This document shows, piece after piece, positions 7,185 to 15,754 of a stretch of DNA of 33,988 nt. The stretch comes from Actinomycetota bacterium. Lineage in GTDB: Bacteria; Actinomycetota; Actinomycetes; Streptosporangiales; Streptosporangiaceae. Location: assembly GCA_003168255.1 (NCBI GenBank), contig PMSU01000060.1, forward strand, positions 58,592-92,579, given 5' to 3'. The notes beneath the pieces are model-generated. The model did no database searches. It saw only the letters and a list, made by a program, of their open reading frames with translations, and had not been told where the DNA came from. Positions within the stretch are counted from its first letter, which is position 1. Each line of letters opens with the position of its first letter. Made by a program: the position numbers and the translations under genes.

Positions 7185-8894
7185 ATGAGATCGTCGTTCC
7201 GTCTCAACGCGTCCGTCTCAGTGCTTGTCGTGGCGTCGCTGGCAGCCGCCGGGTTGGGGTCACACTCTGCCGCGGTCAAGCACCCCACGAGCCAGAGCAA
7301 CCTCATCGGCGCCAGCGTCGGCATCCCGGAGGTCATGTCCTCCTGGGGCCAGGGGATGGGAGATACCTGGTACAACACCTGGGCTGGCGACGGCAACATT
7401 TACGCCACCAGCGACGATGCCCACGGCTTCAACGGGACCTGCGACAGCAACCTGGTCGTCAACGAGCTGATCGGCTCCGATCCCAGTGAGATCTCGTCCC
7501 CGTACATGAATTGCATGACCAGCTTCGGCGCGATAGGAAACCAGGGAAACTACAACGACGGGCGTACCTGGAAGACCGACGGGATCATCTCGGTAGACGG
7601 CACGCTCTACCTGGCGGTGGCCCGCCAGCAGGATGGCACCGGCGGCTACCCGAACGGCCTTCAGCCCTCAGACGATGCCAGCATCGTCAAGTCGACCGAC
7701 GACGGGCATACCTGGTCGAACTCGTTCGGCACGACCGGCAGCGCCGGCGGGGCGGCGCCGCCGTACAACTCGACGACCGGCCAGGCGGATGCCATGTTCC
7801 CTGGTACCTCGTTCGGCACCCCCCAGTTCATCAACTACGGGCAGGACGACGCCGCGGCGAGCACGGCCGACGGGGGCGGCACCTACGTCTATGCCATCTC
7901 CAACGACGGGTTCGCCTATGACGGCAGCTCGATGATCCTCGGCCGGGTGCTGCGAAGCCAGATCGGCAACCTGAACGCCTCCCAGTGGCAGTTCTACACC
8001 GGCCCGCCGGGCGGCGACGGTACCAACGCGGCCAACTGGTCGAGCAGTGCGAGCGACGCCCAGCCGATACTCACCGCCTCGCACCAGCTGAGCCAGAGCG
8101 GCGTCCAGTACATTCCCCAGCTCGGCGAGTACATCATGACCAGCTTCTATTACCCGTTCGTCGCAAGCTGGAACGATACCGGGACGCAGAAGCAGGGGGC
8201 CGCGTCGGAAAGCACCTGGGATTTCTACGACGCGCCGCATCCGTGGGGACCCTGGACGCGGTTCTTCAACCAGCCGACCACCGAGTGCTATCTCGGCTGC
8301 GACTCCGCTACCACCAGCCAGCTCGGTCTTTACGACCCGGCACTCGTGTCGAAGTTCAGCAACATGGACGGCCTGAGCAACGTCATCTTCAGCACCGGTG
8401 ACTTCAACGCGCCGAACCGCCCCAACGATTACATGTACCGGCTGCACGAGTTCCCGTTCACGATCAATACGGCCACCAGCCAGGTGGTCGACGACACCAC
8501 CGCCATACCGGTCGGGACGGGGACCTGGGGCGTCAGCTTCGATGCCGGCGGCTACTACGACGACACCTACCACGACAGCGCCACGGCAGGCGACTCCGTC
8601 TCCTATACCTTCAACGGCGACTCGATCGCCTGGGTGGGCGCCAAGAACGACAACCACGGCATCGCCAGCGTCTCGATAGACGGCGGCACGCCCACCATGG
8701 TGGATACCTATTCGGCAAGCTGGCAGAAGCAGCAGGTGCTCTTCCAGTCCGGCACCCTGTCCAGCGGCTCGCACACGATCACCATCACCGTGACATCGCA
8801 GCAGAACGCAGCGTCCAGCGGCATCTACCAGGATCTGGACGCCTTCATAGTGGGCGGGAGCTATTCCGGACCCGAGGCGAAACCGGGTTCCTGA
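7185..8894 (+). CDS. Secreted Asp-box (DUF4185/sialidase-like) protein with C-terminal carbohydrate-binding-like domain
   Basis: This 569-residue protein is predicted to be exported: a basic start (MRSSFR) is followed by a hydrophobic stretch to about residue 27. The next 400 residues are rich in Gly, Trp and Asp and carry an exact Asp-box (STDDGHTW) near residues 170-177, with further propeller-like DG/W motifs. The pattern GDTWYNTWAGDGNIYATSDD near residue 60 resembles DUF4185-type glycoside-hydrolase-like propellers. From about residue 440 to the end lies a beta-rich domain (SYTFNGDSIAWVGAKNDNHG and SIDGG) like galactose-binding modules. An AAAGGGA ribosome site precedes the ATG. The LacI-type site upstream and adjacent repressor gene suggest a sugar-controlled role in glycan degradation. 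The exact activity is unknown. Confidence 0.75.
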   Translation: MRSSFRLNASVSVLVVASLAAAGLGSHSAAVKHPTSQSNLIGASVGIPEVMSSWGQGMGDTWYNTWAGDGNIYATSDDAHGFNGTCDSNLVVNELIGSDPSEISSPYMNCMTSFGAIGNQGNYNDGRTWKTDGIISVDGTLYLAVARQQDGTGGYPNGLQPSDDASIVKSTDDGHTWSNSFGTTGSAGGAAPPYNSTTGQADAMFPGTSFGTPQFINYGQDDAAASTADGGGTYVYAISNDGFAYDGSSMILGRVLRSQIGNLNASQWQFYTGPPGGDGTNAANWSSSASDAQPILTASHQLSQSGVQYIPQLGEYIMTSFYYPFVASWNDTGTQKQGAASESTWDFYDAPHPWGPWTRFFNQPTTECYLGCDSATTSQLGLYDPALVSKFSNMDGLSNVIFSTGDFNAPNRPNDYMYRLHEFPFTINTATSQVVDDTTAIPVGTGTWGVSFDAGGYYDDTYHDSATAGDSVSYTFNGDSIAWVGAKNDNHGIASVSIDGGTPTMVDTYSASWQKQQVLFQSGTLSSGSHTITITVTSQQNAASSGIYQDLDAFIVGGSYSGPEAKPGS

Positions 8895-8918
8895 GAAGGC
8901 ACAGCCAGGACGGGGAAC

Positions 8919-11054
8919 TCACGGATTCGCCCATTCGCCGCCGGCCCAGATCCACGTCGTCGCAGGCGCCACTGGGACTCCCGCGTCGCTGTACCCGCCG
9001 TAGAGCAGGTCCTCGACGTCGGCCCGGTGATAGGCCATGCTCGCGCCGACGCTCGGGGGCGGGGTCACGGCGCAGCCTGTAATACATGCCTGCGCCCACG
9101 CCGACCCGTTCCACGTCCAGGTATCGGCGAGCAGCTGCTCACTGTTGACGCCGCTATTGGCAGGGGTGCTGCCGCTCATGCCGCCGAAGAGCACCGCCCC
9201 GCTGACGGACGAGTTCGTGGCCGACGCTCCGGCGGCGAAGTCGCGCGGTGACAGGCCCGTCGGCGGGCTTGCCTGCGCCGTCCAGGTCCAGGTCCCGGAG
9301 TTGTACGTCAGGGTCCAGGTGTCGTTGAGCAGGTCGAGGCAACTGTCTTCGCAAGGGGAGCTGGCGTCGTCTCCGCCGAACAGCACGTCCGTGTTGTGCG
9401 GGCCGTCGTAGGCAAGTGTCGCGCCGTACCGGGGGCCGGGGCTGCTTGCCGGGGTGAGCTGCGTCCAGGTCCCGTTCCCCCACAGCCAGGTATCGGCGTA
9501 GGCGGCCGGGGACCCGGACTGGGTGGCTGGCACGAGGTTCTCACCTCCGAAGAGGGCAAGTCCCTGGCTGCGGGGGGCCTGGTCGGCTGTCGCGGCGTAG
9601 CGCGGCGGCGGAGCACCCGCACAGGTGCTGAGACATCCTGAGCCGTCCACTTGAGTCCACGTCCCCGTGTTGGTCGCGGCCTGGTACGACAGCTCCCAGG
9701 TGTCGTTGAGCGCGACCGGTTGCGCCGAGCCGCCCGGCAGGTACTCGCCACCGAAGAGGACCAGGTTGCCGCTCGTGGGATCGAAGCCGAAGGAGGCGCC
9801 CAGCCTCGGCACCGGCGCGGCGCCGGCAATCGTCACTGGTGTCCAGCTGCCCGTCGCCGTGTTGAAGCTCTCAGTAGATCCCGACACCGTCCCCGACGCG
9901 GTGCAGCACCCGCCGAAGAGGATGGCCGACCTGGCGCTCTGGCTGGCGTCATAGGCCATCGCCGCCCCGGTCAGGGGCGAGGCGGTGGCGCAGCCGGATG
10001 GAAGACTTCCCGCCAGTACCGCATTCAGGAAGCCGAGCGTCGAGCCGGCCAGGATGTCGGAGTACGTCAGGGCGTGCTGATCACCGGGGAGGACGACCAG
10101 CTGGTCCGACGCGGCCGATCCGGTCGCCGCGCACTGGGCGTTGAGCAGCTGGGTCAGGTCGGTGGCCTGGGCCAGCGGAATCGCTTCGTCGGTGCTGTTG
10201 GCGACCAGGAACGGCGGGGCGGGGACCGTCGCGCTCAGCGATGCGGTGGGCGAGGCATCGGCGTAGGCGGTGGGCGCTGAGACGTGCTTCGTCGTGCCGT
10301 TCTCGTAGTAGAAGGTGCAGCTGGCCGTCGAGCTGTCGTAGCAGCCGAGGTACTTCTCGATCGTGTCCCCCGGCGACCCTGCTTGGCAGCCGGACGAACT
10401 GGCGCAGCCCATGCCGGCGGCGGACAGCGCCGCAGGCCCGGACTGGCTGATGACACCGAGCAGCCCGTCCTGGTAGCCCATGGCGTTTTCGCCGGCCAGG
10501 TCGGCCAGGTTCCCTCCGGCCGAAGTGCCCAGGATGAAGAGCTTGGCCGTGTTGAGGTTGGAGGTGTTCGCCTTCGCCCAGCCGATCGCCAGGTTGATGT
10601 CCTGGAGGTTCTCGGGGAAGCTCCCACTGCCGTTGATGCTCAGCGCGTAGTCGACGGAGAACGCGTCGAACCCGTTCTCGGCCAGGCAGTCTCCGATCGT
10701 GGTCAGCGAGTCACCGCCCTGCGTCGTGAAGTTTCCTTTTGCCCAGCCGCCGCCATGCACCAGGATCACGCCGGGCACCTTCGTCTGGGGGTCTCCGGCC
10801 GGACGGTACTCATCGAGGTCCAGGGCCTGGCCGTTCGCTGGCTGGCCATAGGTCTCCAGCTCCTCGTTGACCCCATAGGGCGTGCTGGGGCACGACAGCG
10901 ATGGCGTGGCAGTCTTGATCACCGACGCCGCGACCGCCTGGCCAGCGGGCCGCGCCACTCCCGCCAGCGACACCACGGCGAGCAGCCCGGCCGCCGCGAA
11001 AGCTAAGGTTCCAGATCGTGCCGCCCGACCCCTGGGCACCGGTAGTCGCTGCAT
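8919..11054 (-). CDS. Secreted alpha/beta hydrolase (esterase-like) fused to Kelch repeats
   Basis: This 711-residue protein is predicted to be secreted. The signal sequence covers residues 1 to about 42 (RGRAARSGTLAFAAAGLLAV). An alpha/beta hydrolase of the hormone-sensitive-lipase/BD-FAE type follows, with oxyanion motif HGGGW near residue 100, nucleophile elbow GTSAGG near 175-180, acid in STDEAIPL near 288 and His in GDQHALTY near 327. From about residue 352 onward there are five or so Kelch-like repeats (ILFGG, LVLFGGE, LALFGGE, VLFGGDD, VLFGGM, each followed by a DTW/W-x-Q segment). The frame is open to 11612, but the ATG at 11054 directly precedes the signal peptide and follows a GGAGAGG ribosome site, so it is preferred. 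Likely role is extracellular ester cleavage with the Kelch part binding substrate. It converges with the Asp-box gene 24 bp away. Confidence 0.85.
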   Translation of the reverse strand: MQRLPVPRGRAARSGTLAFAAAGLLAVVSLAGVARPAGQAVAASVIKTATPSLSCPSTPYGVNEELETYGQPANGQALDLDEYRPAGDPQTKVPGVILVHGGGWAKGNFTTQGGDSLTTIGDCLAENGFDAFSVDYALSINGSGSFPENLQDINLAIGWAKANTSNLNTAKLFILGTSAGGNLADLAGENAMGYQDGLLGVISQSGPAALSAAGMGCASSSGCQAGSPGDTIEKYLGCYDSSTASCTFYYENGTTKHVSAPTAYADASPTASLSATVPAPPFLVANSTDEAIPLAQATDLTQLLNAQCAATGSAASDQLVVLPGDQHALTYSDILAGSTLGFLNAVLAGSLPSGCATASPLTGAAMAYDASQSARSAILFGGCCTASGTVSGSTESFNTATGSWTPVTIAGAAPVPRLGASFGFDPTSGNLVLFGGEYLPGGSAQPVALNDTWELSYQAATNTGTWTQVDGSGCLSTCAGAPPPRYAATADQAPRSQGLALFGGENLVPATQSGSPAAYADTWLWGNGTWTQLTPASSPGPRYGATLAYDGPHNTDVLFGGDDASSPCEDSCLDLLNDTWTLTYNSGTWTWTAQASPPTGLSPRDFAAGASATNSSVSGAVLFGGMSGSTPANSGVNSEQLLADTWTWNGSAWAQACITGCAVTPPPSVGASMAYHRADVEDLLYGGYSDAGVPVAPATTWIWAGGEWANP

Positions 11055-11150
11055 CCTGGTTACCTCTCCCTCGGTACAGCGTAACGCTCCACGTCTGGGT
11101 AGATCAGCAAGGTGACAACAAGCACGATAACCGCCCGCGCTTGGAGGAAC
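11055..11150. promoter_or_regulatory. Divergent promoter region between hydrolase-Kelch gene and urate operon
   Basis: This 96-bp spacer holds the promoters for both directions. A perfect 11-bp palindrome, AGCGTAACGCT (11078-11088), is a candidate operator; no regulator gene lies alongside. Clear sigma-70 hexamers were not seen. Confidence 0.35.
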
Positions 11151-11639
11151 ATGCAAACTGCGCCGCTTGCTGCCTTCAACGTGGCCGCCGCCGGCGACGC
11201 GGAGCGAGACGTCGCCCGGTGCTGCGCCTCGCGTTCCTTCGCCGCGGCGATCGCGTCGGGCCGGCCGTACGCTGACTTGGCGGCGGTCAGCGCCGCGATC
11301 GACGCCGGGTTCGCCAGGCTCGGCTGGGCCGACATCGCCGAGGCGCTGGCCGGCCATCCGCGGATCGGCGAGCCGGCCCTGGCCGGCTGGTCCAGGGCCG
11401 AGCAGGCAGGCGCCGTAACCGCGCCGCCGGCCGTCGCCGATGAGCTCGCCGACGGCAACCGTGCCTACGAGCAGCGGTTTGGCTATGTCTTCCTCGTCTG
11501 CGCCACCGGCCTCACCGCGGCGCAGATGCTGGCCAGGCTGCGTGCCAGACTGGAGAATAGCCCGGCAGCCGAACGGCGCATCGTCGCCGACGAGCTGCGG
11601 AAGATAACCCACCTGCGGATGCGGAAGCTGCTCGGCTGA
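11151..11639 (+). CDS. uraD: OHCU decarboxylase
   Basis: 2-oxo-4-hydroxy-4-carboxy-5-ureidoimidazoline decarboxylase, the third step from urate to (S)-allantoin, acting in the cytoplasm. The 162-residue product carries the family motif GHPRIG with the catalytic His at about residue 69, then NRAYEQRFGYVFLVCATG, and ends with the usual helix ITHLRMRKLL. The ATG at 11151 is chosen because GGAGG lies three bases upstream and the length is typical; an in-frame GTG at 11112 would add 13 residues without homology. It is the first gene of a nine-gene catabolic operon and its stop overlaps the uraH start (TGATG). Confidence 0.93.
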   Translation: MQTAPLAAFNVAAAGDAERDVARCCASRSFAAAIASGRPYADLAAVSAAIDAGFARLGWADIAEALAGHPRIGEPALAGWSRAEQAGAVTAPPAVADELADGNRAYEQRFGYVFLVCATGLTAAQMLARLRARLENSPAAERRIVADELRKITHLRMRKLLG

Positions 11640-11977
11640 TGACCCTGTCCACGCACGTACTCGACGCGACGCTCGGCCGGCCCGCGGCGGGCGTCCCGGT
11701 CCGGCTCGAGCGGCGCGGCGACGGCGGAACCTGGACGCCGGTGGCCACCGGGCAGACCGGGCCCGACGGCCGCCTGGCCGGCTGGCTGCCCGATGGCGAG
11801 CCCGTCGCGGGCGTCCACCGCCTCACCTTCGACACTGGCGCCTATTTCGCCGGCAACAACGTGACCGCGCTCTACCCGGAGGTCACCATCACCTTCGAGG
11901 TGCGCGATCCCGCCGAGCACTTTCACCTGCCGGTCCTGCTCAGCCCATACGCTTACTCGACCTACCGAGGGAGCTGA
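11639..11977 (+). CDS. uraH: 5-hydroxyisourate hydrolase (transthyretin-like)
   Basis: This enzyme hydrolyses 5-hydroxyisourate, the product of uricase, to OHCU. The 112-residue protein starts with LSTHVLDATLGRPAAGVPV, containing the N-terminal catalytic His of the family, and ends with the diagnostic YRGS tetrapeptide preceded by HFHLPVLLSPYAYSTY. Size and motifs are those of a stand-alone bacterial HIU hydrolase. Its ATG overlaps the uraD stop by one base. The uricase gene follows after 3 bases. Confidence 0.96.
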   Translation: MTLSTHVLDATLGRPAAGVPVRLERRGDGGTWTPVATGQTGPDGRLAGWLPDGEPVAGVHRLTFDTGAYFAGNNVTALYPEVTITFEVRDPAEHFHLPVLLSPYAYSTYRGS

Positions 11978-11980
11978 CGC

Positions 11981-12859
11981 GTGGCCATCGTGCTCGGGCC
12001 CAACAGCTACGGCAAGGCGGAAATCCGCCTGGTGCACGTCACCCGGGACGGCGGGCGCCACGACATCAGCGACCTGACCGTCGGCGTCACGCTGACCGGT
12101 GAGATGACCGCGGCGCACCTGACCGGCAACAACGCCGCCGTGCTGACCACCGACACGCAAAAGAACACCGTCTTCGCCTTCGCCGCGCAGCACGGCGTCG
12201 GCGAGATCGAGTCGTTCGCGCTCCTGCTCGCCAGGCATTTCGTTGACTCGCAGGCCAGCATCGCCACCGCCAGGGTGAGCGTGGCGGAGCATGCATGGGA
12301 CCGGATCGCCAGCACCGGCCATTCGTTCGCCCGCCGCGGCAGCGAGATCCGGACCGCGGAGATCAGCTACGACGGCACGACAGCCTGGGCCGTGTCCGGG
12401 CTCGGCGGCCTCACCGTGCTCAACTCGGCGGGCTCGGAGTTTCACGGCTACCTCAAGGACCGCTACACGACGCTGGTCGAGACCACCGACCGGATCCTGG
12501 CCACCGACGTGACCGCTCGCTGGCGGCACACCGCCCTGCCGCTGGACGGCGGCTGCGACTGGGGCACCTCGCATGCCGAGGCCAGGCGTCACCTGCTCGA
12601 GGCGTTCGCGGAAACCCGCAGCCTGTCGCTCCAGCAGACCCTGTATGCGATGGGCAGCCGGGTTCTCGAGAACAGGCCGGAAATCGCCGAGGTCCGCCTC
12701 GCACTGCCGAATAAGCATCATTTCACGGTTGACCTGGCACCGTTCGGACTAAAGAACCCTAACGAGGTGCTGTACGCGTCCGACCGTCCCTATGGCCTCA
12801 TCGAGGGCACGGTCATCCGCGATGACGCGCCGCCGGCCGGCCTCGCCTGGGCAGCGTAG
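11981..12859 (+). CDS. pucL: Factor-independent urate oxidase (uricase)
   Basis: This 292-residue cofactor-free enzyme oxidises urate with O2 to 5-hydroxyisourate and H2O2. Catalytic signatures are visible: Lys12 in NSYGKAEIRLVHV, Thr57-Asp58 in TTDTQKNT, the tunnel motif GLGGLTVLNSAGSEFHGYLKDRYTTL, and the general-base His in LPNKHHFTVDL. The loop usually written with Asp (ADN/GDN) reads GNN here at residues 49-51. The start is GTG at 11981, eight bases after GAGGGAG. Unlike the Bacillus enzyme it is not fused to an OHCU decarboxylase; here that is the separate uraD gene two genes upstream. Confidence 0.95.
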   Translation: MAIVLGPNSYGKAEIRLVHVTRDGGRHDISDLTVGVTLTGEMTAAHLTGNNAAVLTTDTQKNTVFAFAAQHGVGEIESFALLLARHFVDSQASIATARVSVAEHAWDRIASTGHSFARRGSEIRTAEISYDGTTAWAVSGLGGLTVLNSAGSEFHGYLKDRYTTLVETTDRILATDVTARWRHTALPLDGGCDWGTSHAEARRHLLEAFAETRSLSLQQTLYAMGSRVLENRPEIAEVRLALPNKHHFTVDLAPFGLKNPNEVLYASDRPYGLIEGTVIRDDAPPAGLAWAA

Positions 12860-12870
12860 AGGCCAGCCAC

Positions 12871-13770
12871 ATGGACTTTCTCCGTCCCGCCACCCTCCAG
12901 CAGGCGCTCGAGGCCAAGGCCGAGCGGCCAGCCGCGGTCCCCATCGCCGGCGGCACCGACGTGATGGTCGAGATCAACTTCGACACCCGGCGGCCGGATG
13001 CCCTGCTCGACCTGAACCAGGTTGCCGAGCTGGCGGAGATAGGCAGCGACGGCGGCCTGCTGCGAGTCGGCGCCTGCGTGTCCTACGCGCGGATCATCGG
13101 TGAGCTCGGCCGCGAGCTGCCCGGCCTGGCCTTGGCGTCACGGACGGTCGGCTCGCCGCAGATCCGCAACCGGGGCACGGTGGGCGGCAACCTGGGCGCT
13201 GCCTCGCCGGCCGGCGATGCGCACCCGGTGCTGCTGGCCTGCGACGCCCTGGTCGAGGCCGCGTCCGTGCGCGGCACCAGGCTGATCCCGGCGGCCGGGT
13301 TCTACCAGGGGCCCAAGCGGAGCGTGCTCGCACCGGACGAGCTGATCACCGCGTTCCGTATCGGGCCGGCCATGGGGCCGCAGCAGTTCGCCAAGATCGG
13401 CACGAGGAATGCCATGGTGATCGCGGTCTGCTCGTTCGCGCTCTCGCTGTGGCCGCAGGGCCGCCCGGCCGGGACAGGAGGGACCATAGGGACCGGCATC
13501 GGCTCGGCCGGGCCTGTTCCGCTGCGTGCCACCGATGCGGAGGAATTCCTGGCCGCGGAGCTGGCCAGCGCCGGGCTGTGGGAGTCGGGGGTTGCGCTGC
13601 CTTCGACGGTGACGCACACATTCGGCGAGCTGGTGGCCGGCGCGGCCCGGCCGATCGACGACGTGCGCGGCACCGCGGCGTACCGCCGGCACGCCCTGTC
13701 CGTGCTCGCCCGGCGCACCCTGGGCTGGACCTGGGATTCTTACCGGAAGGGGGCACGGCAATGCGCGTGA
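12871..13770 (+). CDS. Xanthine dehydrogenase FAD-binding subunit
   Basis: This is the medium (FAD) subunit of a three-gene molybdenum hydroxylase. The 299-residue protein has the two flavin-binding motifs of the family: PIAGGTDVMVE near residues 25-35 and TVGSPQIRNRGTVGGNLGAASPAGD near 91-115. A CO_deh_flav_C-like C-terminal domain covers about 175-290. The ATG at 12871 has an AGAGG site eight bases before it, inside the end of the uricase gene. The next gene starts 10 bases before its stop codon. It should pass electrons from the 2Fe-2S subunit to NAD+. Confidence 0.93.
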   Translation: MDFLRPATLQQALEAKAERPAAVPIAGGTDVMVEINFDTRRPDALLDLNQVAELAEIGSDGGLLRVGACVSYARIIGELGRELPGLALASRTVGSPQIRNRGTVGGNLGAASPAGDAHPVLLACDALVEAASVRGTRLIPAAGFYQGPKRSVLAPDELITAFRIGPAMGPQQFAKIGTRNAMVIAVCSFALSLWPQGRPAGTGGTIGTGIGSAGPVPLRATDAEEFLAAELASAGLWESGVALPSTVTHTFGELVAGAARPIDDVRGTAAYRRHALSVLARRTLGWTWDSYRKGARQCA

Positions 13771-14297
13771 GCATGCGGGTGAACGGCAGGCGGGTCACCG
13801 CCGAGGACGTGTGGGAGGGCGAGAGCCTGCTGTTCGTGCTGCGCGAGCGGCTCGGCCTGCCGGGCTCGAAGAACGCGTGCGAGCAGGGCGAATGCGGCTC
13901 GTGCACGGTGTACCTGGATGACAGCCCGGTGTGCGCCTGCCTGGTCGCGGCCGGCCAGGCTGGCGGCCGTGACGTGGTCACCGTCGAGGGCCTGGCCGGG
14001 GCGGCCGGGCTCGACGCGGTCCAGCAGGCGTTCATGGACGCGGGCGCCGTGCAGTGCGGCTTCTGTACCCCCGGCCTGATCGTGCAGGCGCACTACCTGC
14101 TGCGCGAGACGGTGGACGCTGGCGGCCCGGTGCCGGACGACGGCGAGATCCGCGAAGTGCTGGCGGGGAATCTGTGCCGCTGCACCGGGTACGAGAAGAT
14201 CCTGGACGCGGTCAGGCTGGCGGCGGCCCGCAAGGCAGCGGCCGCCGCGGCGGCGGCCGGCCAGGCGGAGCCCGGCCAGGCGGAGGTCGGCCGGTGA
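13761..14297 (+). CDS. Xanthine dehydrogenase 2Fe-2S subunit
   Basis: This 178-residue small subunit carries two 2Fe-2S clusters. The plant-ferredoxin-like cluster uses C40, C45, C48 and C60 (spacing C-x4-C-x2-C-x11-C). The second uses C99 and C102 (QCGFCTPG) with C139 and C141 (LCRCTGY). A tail of about 25 residues rich in Ala (KAAAAAAAAGQAEPGQ) has no match to the family core. The ATG at 13761 follows GGAAGGGGG and lies within the end of the FAD subunit gene. The frame is open further upstream but only as a shadow of that gene. Confidence 0.95.
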   Translation: MRVSMRVNGRRVTAEDVWEGESLLFVLRERLGLPGSKNACEQGECGSCTVYLDDSPVCACLVAAGQAGGRDVVTVEGLAGAAGLDAVQQAFMDAGAVQCGFCTPGLIVQAHYLLRETVDAGGPVPDDGEIREVLAGNLCRCTGYEKILDAVRLAAARKAAAAAAAAGQAEPGQAEVGR

Positions 14298-15754
14298 GTC
14301 CCGCGCCGATCGTCATCGACGGGTGCGCGGTGGCCACGATGGACGGCTCCGGCCCCGCCGACCCTGGCACGGAATACCGGTCCGGGCACGTCATCGTGGC
14401 CGACGGGCGCATCGCCGCGACGGGCCCTGGGCCGGCCCCCCGGACCGAAGGCGCCATCGTAGTCAACGGGTCCGGCTGCCTGGCCACCCCCGGGCTGGTC
14501 AATACGCATCATCACCTGTACCAGTGGCTCACCCAGGGCCGGGGACAGCAGTCCACGCTGTTCGACTGGCTCACCGAGCTCTACCCGGTGTGGGCGCGGA
14601 TCGGCCCCGACCAGGTGCACGCGGCGGCCACCGCCGGTCTGGCCTGGCTCGCGCTGTCCGGCTGCACGACAAGCACCGACCACCACTACATCTTCCCCAA
14701 GCACGGCGCCGGGGGCGGGGCCGGCCCGCGGGGCAGGGCCGGCCCGGGGGGCGGGGCCGGAGCCTTCGCCGAGCCGCTCGAAGCGGAGATCGCCGCGGCG
14801 GCCGCGGTCGGCCTCCGGTTCCACCCGTGCCGGGGGTCGATGGATCTGGGCGCCTCAGCCGGCGGCCTCCCGCCGGACGAGGTGGTGGAGGATACCGATG
14901 CCGCGCTCGCCGCCACCGCGGCGGCGATCGCGGCGTATCACGACCCGTCCCCCGGCGCCATGGTGCGGATCGCGGTCGGCCCGTGCTCGCCGTTCAGCGC
15001 GAGCGCGGAGCTGATGCGCGAGTCGGCCGCGCTCGCCCGCGCCACCGGCACCAGGCTGCACACCCACCTGGCCGAGACCAGTGACGAGGAGGACTACTGC
15101 CGCGAGCAGACGGGCCTGTCCCCCGCCGAATACGCCGAAGAGCTCGGCTGGCTCGGCGACGACGTGTGGCTGGCGCACTGCGTGCACCTCGACGACGCCG
15201 CGGTGGGCAGGCTGGCTGCCACCGGCACCGCCGTCGCGCACTGCCCTAGCTCCAACGGCAGGCTGGGCTCGGGCATCGCCCCGGTCCGCAAGCTACTGGC
15301 CGCGGGGGTCACCGTGGGCCTCGGAGTGGACGGCCCGGCTTCGAGCGAGGCGGTCCGGCTCGGCGGCGAACTGCACCAGGCCCTGCTGTCCGCCCGGTCC
15401 AGGGACGGCGACGGACCCGGGGCACTGTCCGCGCGGCAGGCGCTGTGGATGGCGACCCGCGGCGGCGCCGGCTGCCTGGGCCGCGACGACGAGACCGGCT
15501 CGCTGCGGCCCGGTGCCCTCGCGGATGTGGCGCTCTGGCGGCTCGACACGCTGGCGCACGACGCGATCGCGCACGGGCCGGGCGGCGACCCGGTGGCCGC
15601 GCTCGTGCTCGGGCCGCCGGCGCCGCTGGCACTGCTGCTCGTCGGCGGCAACCCGGTCGTGCAGGACGGCGAGCTGCGCAGCACGAGCGCGGCCGCCGCC
15701 GCCCGGGCGGTCCGCGCGGCCAGGAGCCGCCTGTTCGGGGATGAGCCGGCGTGA
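14294..15754 (+). CDS. Amidohydrolase, 8-oxoguanine/guanine deaminase-like
   Basis: This 486-residue amidohydrolase-superfamily enzyme (TRZ/ATZ group) has the metal motif THHH at residues 71-74 in GLVNTHHHLYQWLTQG. Later ligands are RLHTHLAETSDEEDY near 255, WLAHCVHLDD near 297 and the Asp in GLGVDGPASSE near 348. The sequence GLVNTHHHLYQ and HLAETSDEE pattern fit the 8-oxoguanine deaminase branch, and the position inside an XDH-urate operon agrees: its product 8-hydroxyxanthine (urate) would feed uricase directly. Guanine deamination to xanthine is the alternative. The GTG at 14294 overlaps the previous stop (GTGA). A Gly-rich insert (about 138-158) follows the second His pair (DHHYIF). Confidence 0.85.
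   Translation: MSPAPIVIDGCAVATMDGSGPADPGTEYRSGHVIVADGRIAATGPGPAPRTEGAIVVNGSGCLATPGLVNTHHHLYQWLTQGRGQQSTLFDWLTELYPVWARIGPDQVHAAATAGLAWLALSGCTTSTDHHYIFPKHGAGGGAGPRGRAGPGGGAGAFAEPLEAEIAAAAAVGLRFHPCRGSMDLGASAGGLPPDEVVEDTDAALAATAAAIAAYHDPSPGAMVRIAVGPCSPFSASAELMRESAALARATGTRLHTHLAETSDEEDYCREQTGLSPAEYAEELGWLGDDVWLAHCVHLDDAAVGRLAATGTAVAHCPSSNGRLGSGIAPVRKLLAAGVTVGLGVDGPASSEAVRLGGELHQALLSARSRDGDGPGALSARQALWMATRGGAGCLGRDDETGSLRPGALADVALWRLDTLAHDAIAHGPGGDPVAALVLGPPAPLALLLVGGNPVVQDGELRSTSAAAAARAVRAARSRLFGDEPA
14704..14762. repeat. Low-complexity G/C insert inside the amidohydrolase gene
   Basis: Two degenerate copies of a GGGGGCGGGGCCGGCCC-like unit encode a Gly/Ala/Pro/Arg loop at residues about 138-158. 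The reading frame is kept. It probably grew by slippage in a surface loop next to the metal site. Confidence 0.7.
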
